Origin: Photobacterium profundum SS9 | GTDB taxonomy: Bacteria; Pseudomonadota; Gammaproteobacteria; Enterobacterales; Vibrionaceae | Length of the DNA stretch: 64,000 nucleotides | Reading direction: 5' to 3' | Assembly: GCF_000196255.1 (NCBI RefSeq) | Contig: NC_006370.1 | Span: 1,332,187-1,396,186, forward strand | Shown here: positions 21,112-28,639 of the stretch, one piece after another | How the letters are laid out: each line of letters opens with the position of its first letter | How positions within the stretch are numbered: the first letter of the stretch is position 1 | The notes under the pieces: generated by a model | Seen by the model: the letters and a program-made list of their open reading frames with translations, nothing else | Told to the model about the DNA's origin: nothing | Databases searched by the model: none | Program-made: the position numbers and the translations under genes

Positions 21112-22011
21112 CTACAGCGAGATAAAGAACAGCATGAGCACTGGAACGAGCAAGCTAAGAATAAAGCCGCTTACAATTGCTATTGGGACACATTTTATGC
21201 CGCCACAGTTTTGTATTACAGGTAGTGTGAAATCCATTGCTGTTGCACCTGCGTAACCAATCGCTGTACTAGGGTAACGTTGAATGATTAAGGGAATTAA
21301 ACTTAGCGCAATAAGTTCTCGCATTAATTCATTTAAAAAAGCAGCACCACCATAAATGGGACCAAGTCCATCGCCTATCAATATCCCTGCTAGCGAGTAC
21401 CAGCCAAAGCCAGAAGCCATGGCTAAGCCATGTGTAATAGGAATATCCAATATTAAGGCTGCAATAATGCCGCCAGGCAGAGAGGTGCCTATAACGACAA
21501 GGGCTATGATAATTCCTTTTTTATTCAACAGAATCTGACGTAGAGTCATGCCACTATTTCTTAATTGAATACCAATTAAAAAGAGCAATAAAAGTAGAAT
21601 AGTCTCACTGGCTTGATCAACCCAAGAAAGATCAAAGCCAAGTGTAATCCCGACAATTAAACCGCCAGCCACAACAAGTACCAGTTTAACCGACTCCATG
21701 ATCATTTTACCCAGTGGAAGCTGACGATGGTCATGTGCTGTGTTTGTGGGCCATAATTTATCGAGCAATGGTAATGCGGCAAGATTACAGACGCTGATGG
21801 AGATGAAGAAAGTGGCAGTATAGAGAAGAATTTGGCTTAAATTCTGCCCAAGGTTATCTAGCCCGGCAAGGCTTAAACCCATCAATGCCAGAATAACCAA
21901 TACAAGTCTGCTAGTTTGGGTATTTATAAATTCAAGTACGGATGTTTTATGTACAGGTATTAAATAACCGATTATTAGCGGCAGGAAGATGAAAAGCATC
22001 CCAGAGAACAT
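21112..22011 (-). CDS. lysO: Lysine exporter LysO family
   Basis: An inner-membrane protein of about 299 residues with eight or so hydrophobic segments. It matches E. coli LysO (YbjE) in its start MFSGMLFIFLPLIIGYLIP, LLLLFLIGIQLRNSGMTLRQILLN, ALAMASGFGWYSLAGIL and MDFTLPV. LysO exports L-lysine and its toxic analogue thialysine. I chose the ATG at 22011, with TAAGG six bases upstream on the minus strand; the ATG at 22017 leaves no spacing. It is convergent with ptsG and flanked on both sides by hairpin repeats. Confidence 0.9.
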   Translation of the reverse strand: MFSGMLFIFLPLIIGYLIPVHKTSVLEFINTQTSRLVLVILALMGLSLAGLDNLGQNLSQILLYTATFFISISVCNLAALPLLDKLWPTNTAHDHRQLPLGKMIMESVKLVLVVAGGLIVGITLGFDLSWVDQASETILLLLLFLIGIQLRNSGMTLRQILLNKKGIIIALVVIGTSLPGGIIAALILDIPITHGLAMASGFGWYSLAGILIGDGLGPIYGGAAFLNELMRELIALSLIPLIIQRYPSTAIGYAGATAMDFTLPVIQNCGGIKCVPIAIVSGFILSLLVPVLMLFFISL

Positions 22012-22063
22012 GAGCATCCTTACTTTATGATAAACAGAGATTATTCAATCGTTTTTTAGATTT

Positions 22064-22329
22064 TATACCCAAGCTACCTCAATATGCAGGATTCAGAGTG
22101 ATCTCAGCGTATTTAATTCAAGGAAAATGTGTGTAGGAATGGCATTCCCTTTCAAACACATTTGACACTGAAGTAGATACGCTGAATCACTCCCGTAGGG
22201 CGAATTTTGTTGGGATCTATGCGGTGTTACTTATTTTCAACGTAGAGCTACTAGGTCTATAAATAAGTGCCTTGCCTAGAGCCCAGCAAATTCTCGCTGA
22301 AATGAGCATCTTGAGGTAACTTGGGTATA
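22064..22329. repeat. 266-bp MITE-like structured repeat, copy A
   Basis: The ends TATACCCAAGCTACCTCAA and TTGAGGTAACTTGGGTATA form a 19-bp terminal inverted repeat with one mismatch. Inside are nested hairpins: 22096-22115 with 22174-22192, 22125-22132 with 22156-22163, 22229-22236 with 22261-22268, and 22200-22214 with 22282-22297. It is the same length as copy B at 34705-34970, about 80 percent alike by eye, and the differences preserve pairing. It codes for nothing: the frame open in copy B has a stop here. Confidence 0.9.
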
Positions 22330-22364
22330 GAAGCTTATCAATTGCTATGTAGGATGGTCAATCG

Positions 22365-22394
22365 AAAACAATACGGCGCATACCGTATTGTTTT
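22365..22394. terminator. Terminator after the HDOD gene
   Basis: A perfect 12-bp stem AAAACAATACGG/CCGTATTGTTTT with a 6-base loop. It lies just after the 3' end of the minus-strand HDOD gene and is symmetric enough to act in both directions. Confidence 0.7.
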
Positions 22395-22429
22395 AAGGAT
22401 CAATATTTTTATGTCGTATTACTACTTTG

Positions 22430-23353
22430 CTATAAGCCGCATGATTTCATGACATTTTGAAGTTCGGAATCAAAATCCCTGTCTGAAAGATTAGTCAACT
22501 CATACATGACTTCTGCACCAGTCAGATCCATCTCAACATGATGGTCTTCAATGGCATCATCATTATTTTTAAATAGCAGAAGGTGGTTAGCCATACGAGC
22601 AATGTCTAAATAGCTGGTGTTTTGTTCATTACAATAAGGCATTTTTTTATTTGACGAAACTTCGATATAGTCTTTATCAAAGCCCCAATGTTTTAACACA
22701 ATAGGACTCGCTTCAGTACAACAATGTTGGAATATACATATTGCGATATCAAGATCCAAATAATTACCGTTGTTTAAGTAATTTTGGTATTCATTAATTA
22801 AACCAAATAAACCAATGTCTGCTAATAAGCCGACTAACAATGCTTTATCTGGCTCAAGTCTAAACGGTTTTGTGGATGTTTTGATAAAACCTTGACATAT
22901 TAAAGCCATGGTTCCAGCCAGCTGACGTGAACGCATTGCACTATTTGATAATGTGATATTACATTCGTGTTCAAAACAATGTGTATTGTTTTTTAATTCA
23001 TCAATGGCTTGTGCCGTTGCGATATCTCGTACTCGCATGATTCCTAAGCGAGATACCGCTGTTAGCAGATCATGACAAATAATATTGCGTCGGTTAAACA
23101 TTATCGTATTTGATGTACGAATAATAGAAGCAGCTAAGCTCGGGTCATCGAGCAAAAGATCGGCAACATCACGAACTGTCGTCTCTTCATCGTTACAGAG
23201 TGTATGAAGCTTCGCTAAAACCTCCGGAATAGGGGGAAGTGAAAGAGTGTTATGCTTTACTGTCTCTTTTACCAGCGTGCAGAATTCAGACTCTAAACCT
23301 TTAATTATTTTTTCATTTTCAGCTTTTAGCCAAAAAAAAGATAAATGTGACAT
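22430..23353 (-). CDS. HDOD-domain signalling protein
   Basis: A 307-residue protein with an HDOD domain at about residues 35-235 (LPPIPEVLAKLHTLCNDEETTVRDVADLLLDDPSLAASIIRTSN, written here as separate landmarks LPPIPEV, DDPSLAA). HDOD domains resemble HD phosphohydrolases but lack the metal HD pair; they occur in regulators of motility, biofilm and stress. No other domain is evident and no function can be given. It is followed by a terminator and sits 140 bp from the Lon-N-type gene, on the same strand. Confidence 0.8.
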   Translation of the reverse strand: MSHLSFFWLKAENEKIIKGLESEFCTLVKETVKHNTLSLPPIPEVLAKLHTLCNDEETTVRDVADLLLDDPSLAASIIRTSNTIMFNRRNIICHDLLTAVSRLGIMRVRDIATAQAIDELKNNTHCFEHECNITLSNSAMRSRQLAGTMALICQGFIKTSTKPFRLEPDKALLVGLLADIGLFGLINEYQNYLNNGNYLDLDIAICIFQHCCTEASPIVLKHWGFDKDYIEVSSNKKMPYCNEQNTSYLDIARMANHLLLFKNNDDAIEDHHVEMDLTGAEVMYELTNLSDRDFDSELQNVMKSCGL

Positions 23354-23493
23354 TATTACAAATAAGTAAATATTGATTCTAGGTATTTTATCTTGAGTAA
23401 GAACGCTTATACAATCAATATTCGTAAAAAATCGGGTATGAATATAAGTTTTATTTTACACTTATCATTTAATTTGTTGTTTTATTAATCGCT

Positions 23494-24078
23494 TTATTCA
23501 TAATATTCGTAATCGAGTAATTTTTTTAAAAAACGAATCGTTAATTTTGTTGTGTCTTGCGTTATTAATAATTGTTTATATTTTACCTCTATAGGTAGTG
23601 CCTCTATCCATCGCTGGCATATCCAACTAATGTCATTGTATTTAGGCTCGTTATATAATGCGCCAATCTCTGGCATAGACGAGTAAAAAAGTTTCAGTTT
23701 CTCTCTTAGGCTAACGTTACCATCATCTACAGGTACGTATATCCACTCAAGATAAGGCTTAAATTCACCAATTAATAAACCGTCGGGGTCAATTTCAATA
23801 CTGAGCAATCGGATTTTCTGTATACCTTCAACCGTAATAATAAGTAGGCCACCTTCTAGCGCGTTAAAGTCAATTATTCTTACGTGAGTAGCAATCGCGG
23901 GAATTTTTTTGACCTCTTCAGACTCTTTATTTTCATTGATCATGCACATAGCAAATCCGTCACCGGAAGTGAGAGAGTCCTTTACCATACGGGTGTAACG
24001 CTTTTCGGCGACGATAATTTCCAGCCGTCCGCCTGGCAAAATGTGGCTTGATGAAGGTAAAAGTGCAATGTTTGTCAT
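23494..24078 (-). CDS. Lon N-terminal (substrate-binding-like) domain protein
   Basis: A 194-residue protein resembling the stand-alone LON_substr_bdg family: ALLPSSSHILPGGRLEIIVAEKRYTRM near the start, GFAMCMI and a later IRIIDF/GLLIITVEG pattern. It has no ATPase or protease domain. Such proteins are widespread in proteobacteria and their role is not settled. The gene lies upstream of the HDOD gene on the same strand and may share its transcript. Base composition is AT-rich like its neighbours. Confidence 0.75.
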   Translation of the reverse strand: MTNIALLPSSSHILPGGRLEIIVAEKRYTRMVKDSLTSGDGFAMCMINENKESEEVKKIPAIATHVRIIDFNALEGGLLIITVEGIQKIRLLSIEIDPDGLLIGEFKPYLEWIYVPVDDGNVSLREKLKLFYSSMPEIGALYNEPKYNDISWICQRWIEALPIEVKYKQLLITQDTTKLTIRFLKKLLDYEYYE

Positions 24079-24369
24079 TTTATTTCCCTAATTTAATACT
24101 ATAAAGATAGACCTCGCTGATAAAGGGGTGATAAAAGATAGGCGAAAGTTATAAATATTTTGTGAGGTAATACGCAAAAATTATGGTCAACTTTTGTCCC
24201 TTTTTCCTTATTTCGCGTTAAATAATATGCCTTAAATCTCAAAAGTGACTGTTACTTGTTTCATATGTGGAGTTTATAAATTGGATATGAGAAAGTCAAT
24301 TTGTTGACGTCGTGATGTGTGGCGTTACTGGATAATCGAAACCATTAGCGCTTAACCGGAGGACATGCT

Positions 24370-24957
24370 GTGTCAGCTTTCAAGGAAGATTATTTAACGT
24401 ATTTAAGTCACTTTGGGTGTTATGAAAAACGGTCAATGTTTGGCGGGACTGGGGTTTTCATTCATGGGGCTATGTATGCAATTCTGACGGATACCACGAT
24501 ATTTATACGTGGTGGTGGTGAGTTAGATGATAAATTACTCCAATTAGGTTGCCTGAAGTTTAAACATATTAAAAAAAGCACCACAGCAACTGTAAACTAC
24601 TATGATATAACGAAATTGTTTTTACGTGACAAAAATAAATGTCACTCACTTATCAATGAATCTATCTCTTTTTCACAAAAAGAGAAGGCGTTTAAATGCT
24701 CAGAAGAGAGTCGACGTCTACGTGATTTACCCAATATGCGGTTAACGCTTGAAAGAATGGTTAAAAAAGCCGGTATTCCAGATGTGAACAGCTTTCTTTT
24801 ATTGGGTGCTGCTGAAGTCTTCCGTAAAGTGCGTAAAACGCACGGGACTGATATCGATCTTAAGTTGCTTTGGATGTTTGCTGGCGCAATCAACGGTTGC
24901 CATTGGTCATTATTGAATGATGACCATAAAGAGAAACTTTTGAACGCCATTGAATAA
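24370..24957 (+). CDS. TfoX/Sxy-family competence regulator (TfoX or TfoY type)
   Basis: A 195-residue protein with the TfoX N-terminal domain (RSMFGGTGVFIHGAMYAIL, residues about 22-40) and the C-terminal domain (LRDLPNMRLTLERMVKKAGI, then a helix-hairpin-helix-like part ending WMFAGAINGCHW). In Vibrio, TfoX drives chitin-induced competence with CRP, while TfoY controls motility and type VI secretion. I cannot tell which paralogue this is. The start is GTG at 24370, preceded by GGAGG at 24358-24362. No GEMM c-di-GMP riboswitch motif is visible in the 290 bp upstream. Confidence 0.88.
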   Translation: MSAFKEDYLTYLSHFGCYEKRSMFGGTGVFIHGAMYAILTDTTIFIRGGGELDDKLLQLGCLKFKHIKKSTTATVNYYDITKLFLRDKNKCHSLINESISFSQKEKAFKCSEESRRLRDLPNMRLTLERMVKKAGIPDVNSFLLLGAAEVFRKVRKTHGTDIDLKLLWMFAGAINGCHWSLLNDDHKEKLLNAIE

Positions 24958-24983
24958 TAAAACGGATAAGTTACGTATTTACC

Positions 24984-25012
24984 TAGCCACTGATTATCGG
25001 TGGCTATTTTAT
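24984..25012 (+). terminator. Terminator after the TfoX-family gene
   Basis: TAGCCAC pairs with GTGGCTA around a 9-base loop, followed by TTTTATTT. Confidence 0.7.
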
Positions 25013-25054
25013 TTGTTATTATACTGCCTCTTTCTTGTGCCATTTTGAGGCATT

Positions 25055-25969
25055 ATGCAACTACCTAAATTAACGGGCTCTGTACTTTCAGGGCTTCATT
25101 GCTTTCTTATCGCAGCAGATCAAATGAGTTTCACTCGAGCAGCAGAAGTTTTGTGTCTGACGCAAAGTGCTGTTAGCCATAAAATTAAGAACCTTGAAGA
25201 TAGTCTTGGGGTGAAGCTATTTATTCGACAGCCAAGGAAAGTGATACTGACAGATGAAGGTAAACGCCTGAAAGCTGTGGTTGCTCAAAATTTTGGTGAC
25301 ATAGCACATGAAATTCGTGATTTGAAAACGTTGGAATTAAGCGGTGATTTCAATGTGTCAGCACCTCCTACATTTGCACAGACGTGGTTAATGCCACGTA
25401 TTAAAAGCTTTATCGATAAATACCCTGCACTACGGTTACATCTTCGTACCCGTAATGACTTGATCGATTTTCAAACGGAAACATTTGATTGCGCAATTTA
25501 TTTTGGTCATGGTAAATATGCAGGCCTACATTCAGAAAAGTTAATGGATGAAAGCATGCTTCCGGTATGTACGCACGAATATGCGCTTAGGTACAATTTG
25601 TATGATCGTCCTGATAACTTAGTCATGTGTATGTTGCTTCATGATGCGGCGCCTTGGGCAAGGGCGGGGCGTAATGATGAATGGCAATATTGGGCACAAC
25701 GACAAGGGATAACTTTACCTGAAGTTGGCTGTACTTTTGATCGCTCAGATTTAGCGTTACAAGCCGCTGAAAGGGGAATTGGTGTCGCAATGGGCAGAAT
25801 GTCATTTATCGCAGAGCAACTAGCAAATGAACGGTTAGTGATACCTTTTGATATGCCCGTGAAATCACCATTAAGTTATTATGTAGTTTGCCGACAAGAT
25901 ATGAAGTCTTCGCCACGGGTGAAAGCCTTTCAAGATTGGCTGGCAGATGAGATTGCTAACGTTGAATAA
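25055..25969 (+). CDS. LysR-family regulator, DsdC-like
   Basis: A 304-residue LysR regulator. The winged helix-turn-helix covers about residues 5-65 (FTRAAEVLCLTQSAVSHKIKNLE) and the ligand-binding domain follows. The middle and end resemble E. coli DsdC, the D-serine activator (LMDESMLPVC, NDEW..WAQ, FDRSDLA, GVAMGR). No dsdX or dsdA is near it in the window, so the effector is unknown; a target outside the window is likely. ATG at 25055 has only weak upstream purines. It is followed by a strong shared terminator. Confidence 0.88.
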   Translation: MQLPKLTGSVLSGLHCFLIAADQMSFTRAAEVLCLTQSAVSHKIKNLEDSLGVKLFIRQPRKVILTDEGKRLKAVVAQNFGDIAHEIRDLKTLELSGDFNVSAPPTFAQTWLMPRIKSFIDKYPALRLHLRTRNDLIDFQTETFDCAIYFGHGKYAGLHSEKLMDESMLPVCTHEYALRYNLYDRPDNLVMCMLLHDAAPWARAGRNDEWQYWAQRQGITLPEVGCTFDRSDLALQAAERGIGVAMGRMSFIAEQLANERLVIPFDMPVKSPLSYYVVCRQDMKSSPRVKAFQDWLADEIANVE

Positions 25970-26024
25970 ATGCAGCGTATTTAAAGTGTGTGTTAACACT
26001 TCCATGCAACTTATAACAGATAAT

Positions 26025-26052
26025 AAAAAAGTCCTAATATAGGACTTTTTTT
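26025..26052. terminator. Shared bidirectional terminator
   Basis: AAAAAGTCCT pairs with AGGACTTTTT around AATAT. It lies between the convergent LysR gene and the minus-strand barrel gene and has A/T runs on both sides. Confidence 0.9.
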
Positions 26053-26103
26053 ATTCATCATTTTACTCGTCAATATAAGCGAGTAATGCGATAAGCATAG
26101 ACG

Positions 26104-26646
26104 TTAGAACTTAAAGCGTGTTGTCAGCAAAACAGTGTCACCGTAAGTGTCGTTAAAACGGCCTTCAGCACCAATAGAAAACAGTTCAGTGGCATGGAAG
26201 CGACCGTAGATTGCTCCGATGACATTATCATCATCATCGATACTTGTATGTCCGATTAGACCACCGACTTCAAGTTGTGGACCAAGCCATTGACGAACAC
26301 CAATGTTTACTTCCATTCCTACTTTACCGCCTGAACCATCGTGCTTTTCGCTTTTTTCATTACGAAGTTTCAGTTCACCAGTTACGTCTGCCCAGTTATT
26401 AATTGGGGCATGGAAGCCAACACCAGCCGCTAGGTTCCAATCGCTATCAAATTCAGTATCAACGCTAGCAATAATGTGAGCGTTTGGGTGAATTGATTTA
26501 CTGAAACCAGCACCATAAGTCAGCGGGCTAATACCAATACGAGCTTCAGCGTAATCGTAGCTAAAGTTACTCATTGTTGATGAACTTGCATGAGCAACTG
26601 AAACAGATGCTAATAAGATGCCAGTGGCACAAAGAATTTTACGCAT
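26104..26646 (-). CDS. Small outer-membrane beta-barrel protein (YfaZ-like)
   Basis: About 180 residues. A signal peptide (MRKILCATGILLASVSVAHA, cleaved after AHA) precedes alternating beta-strand sequence rich in Gly, Asn and aromatic residues, and the protein ends TTRFKF with the C-terminal Phe typical of outer-membrane barrels. This suggests a YfaZ- or OmpW-like small barrel; the exact family is not certain. I chose the ATG at 26646 because it begins the signal peptide; an upstream ATG at 26697 would bury it. Upstream, 26698-26926 is AT-rich and should hold the promoter, but no clear boxes were seen. Confidence 0.7.
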   Translation of the reverse strand: MRKILCATGILLASVSVAHASSSTMSNFSYDYAEARIGISPLTYGAGFSKSIHPNAHIIASVDTEFDSDWNLAAGVGFHAPINNWADVTGELKLRNEKSEKHDGSGGKVGMEVNIGVRQWLGPQLEVGGLIGHTSIDDDDNVIGAIYGRFHATELFSIGAEGRFNDTYGDTVLLTTRFKF

Positions 26647-26924
26647 GAAAGAGGTCCATGGAGGCATAAATATAATGGACATTATTTTAATGGACAAAGA
26701 TTATCAATAATAGATTATTAATGCATTTATTTGAAAAAATGATAGGTATGAGGTTAAAAATGCAGCGAAAGTCACAAATAAATGTGATTTCTGACATGAT
26801 TTGTTTGATGTGCAAGAACTTTGATATAAATATTTACGATTAGAATGAATAAGATATTTTTATTTAATAGTGAAAGGCTGTGATTTAAATGGTTTGGGTA
26901 TCAATTCGCTTATAAAACGTAAAA

Positions 26925-26948
26925 CAGGAAGTAATATCACTTCCCGTC
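26925..26948 (-). terminator. ldhA terminator, weak
   Basis: On the minus strand GGGAAGTGATATTACTTCCTG forms a hairpin with 6 bp and a 6-base loop, followed by TTTTACGTTTT. It lies about 60 bp after the ldhA stop. Confidence 0.5.
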
Positions 26949-27008
26949 TTGATGTATCTAAGTTAGCTTAATATGTCCGCTAAGATCACTTTGGTGAACG
27001 GTATTAAT

Positions 27009-28004
27009 CTATTTGTTAATAAGCTCATTGCCTGACAGGGTATTACGACCAAATAATAAAATATTGTTGAGTGTCGTATCAGCAATATTGCCCAGTGCTT
27101 CTTCTGTTAGAAATGCTTGGTGTCCAGTGAATAAGACGTTGTGGCATGAAGATAAACGTCTAAATACATCATCTTTAATTACATCATTTGATTTATCTTG
27201 AAAGAATAAATCCTGTTCATTTTCATAAACATCAATACCCAGTGAACCAATTCGACTGGCCTTTAGTGCTTCAATGGCATCGATAGAATTAAGTAGACCA
27301 CCACGGCTTGTGTTGATGATCATCACGCCATCACGCATTTGATCAAAGGCTTCGGCATTGAGCATATGATAATTTTCTTGGGTCATCGGGCAGTGCAAAG
27401 TAATCACATTAGCTTGGCGGTAGATGTCTTCTAATGTGGTGTAAGTGACCCCTAACTCAATTGCGATAGGGTTTTCATACGGGTCGTAAGCGAGAATGTT
27501 CATGCCAAACCCTTTAAGTATTCGAATCGTCGCAATACCTATTTTACCGGTTCCAATCACCCCCACCGTTTTGCCATGGAAATTGAAGCCCGTTAAACCT
27601 TCTAACGAGAAATTAGCGTCACGAGTACGCTGGTATGCACGGTGAATACGACGGTTTAAACTCAACATAAGCCCAAGGGTATGCTCAGCAATGGCTTCAG
27701 GGGAATAGGCTGGAACACGAACAACTTGAATATTCAGTTGTTCAGCAGCATCAAGATCAATTTTATCAAAACCAGCGCAGCGCATCGCAATGAGTTGAAT
27801 ACCGTGGTTGGCGAGTTCTTGAAGTACAGGTTGGCTTAAATCATCGTTTACAAAAGCACAAACAGCATCGAACCCATGCGCCATGATTGCCGTTTGTTGG
27901 GTTAAACGGAAATCAAAATATGTTAACTCATGTTGATAATGGGTATTAATCAATTCAAAGGATTTTTGGTCATATTTTTTAGTGCTAAAGACTGCAACTT
28001 TCAT
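27009..28004 (-). CDS. ldhA: Fermentative D-lactate dehydrogenase
   Basis: An NADH-dependent enzyme reducing pyruvate to D-lactate in fermentation. About 331 residues: Rossmann motif GVIGTGKIG, catalytic Arg in NTSRGGL, Glu in the YENEQDLFF region and His in FTGHQAF. The E. coli enzyme is matched along its length. I chose the ATG at 28004, giving the start MKVAVFSTKKYD and preceded by AAGGTAG; an in-frame ATG at 28034 would add ten residues. It is downstream of the kinase/receiver pair on the same strand but 125 bp away, so a separate promoter is likely. Confidence 0.95.
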   Translation of the reverse strand: MKVAVFSTKKYDQKSFELINTHYQHELTYFDFRLTQQTAIMAHGFDAVCAFVNDDLSQPVLQELANHGIQLIAMRCAGFDKIDLDAAEQLNIQVVRVPAYSPEAIAEHTLGLMLSLNRRIHRAYQRTRDANFSLEGLTGFNFHGKTVGVIGTGKIGIATIRILKGFGMNILAYDPYENPIAIELGVTYTTLEDIYRQANVITLHCPMTQENYHMLNAEAFDQMRDGVMIINTSRGGLLNSIDAIEALKASRIGSLGIDVYENEQDLFFQDKSNDVIKDDVFRRLSSCHNVLFTGHQAFLTEEALGNIADTTLNNILLFGRNTLSGNELINK

Positions 28005-28128
28005 AAGGCTACCTTTTGGATAACTGTTATTCAATCGGATCAGTAAGCAAATACTTGACTAATCCGATAGGTTATTCTTTGTGATCAAGATAACACTTTA
28101 TAACGGTTTCTAAAAATTTGTATGACAA

Positions 28129-28629
28129 TTAAATATCAGATAAAGATAAACGATTGTCGCTTAGCGCCTGCATGATGCGTTCAGTATTAAGCACTCTGAT
28201 CCATGGCATTAAGTCTTTTTCGTTCTCAATGATATAGGTGGTTAATTGATCAATAACGATTTCTTTTAATTTGTCGCCATTCCAAGGCTTTGATACATAA
28301 AAATCGAGGCTAGCATTATTGACGGCCTGTATTGTTTCTTCTAATCCAGCTTGGCCTGTTAATAAGACTTTACGGGCTTTTCTTGTTTCAGGTTGTTGCT
28401 TTAATTCAATTAAAAAATCGATGCCTTTTTCGCCCGGCATTATGTGATCGCATAAAATCAACGCCAGCGGTATATGATCGGTAATGGCATCAGCAAGTAC
28501 TTCTTTAGCTTCATCGACAGATTCTGCCGCTTCAATCATGAAGTGCTCTTCAAGTATGGCGAGATCATGAAATACGCTGTCTAATACTTCTCGCTCATCA
28601 TCGACGCATAGGATGAGGTATTCGTTCAT
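28129..28629 (-). CDS. Stand-alone receiver (REC) protein RR1
   Basis: A 166-residue response regulator with one receiver domain (about residues 1-125) and no DNA-binding or enzymatic output. Acidic pair in CVDDE, phosphorylated Asp61 (CDHIMPG), Thr91 (LLTGQA) and Lys of SKPW are all present. The tail after the receiver, PWIRVLNTERIMQAL, resembles the tails of the receiver in the neighbouring kinase (QYSRILDHHRIL) and of RR2 at 37948 (PWTDILDNGVIF). It lies 10 bp after the kinase gene, so the two form an operon. It probably acts as a phosphate shuttle or by protein contact. Confidence 0.88.
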   Translation of the reverse strand: MNEYLILCVDDEREVLDSVFHDLAILEEHFMIEAAESVDEAKEVLADAITDHIPLALILCDHIMPGEKGIDFLIELKQQPETRKARKVLLTGQAGLEETIQAVNNASLDFYVSKPWNGDKLKEIVIDQLTTYIIENEKDLMPWIRVLNTERIMQALSDNRLSLSDI

Positions 28630-28639
28630 ATGCTCTCCG

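Noticed and set aside
24079..24369. c-di-GMP (GEMM) riboswitch before the TfoX-family gene
   Set aside because: The characteristic GCACAGGGCAAACC-type core is not present by eye in either direction.
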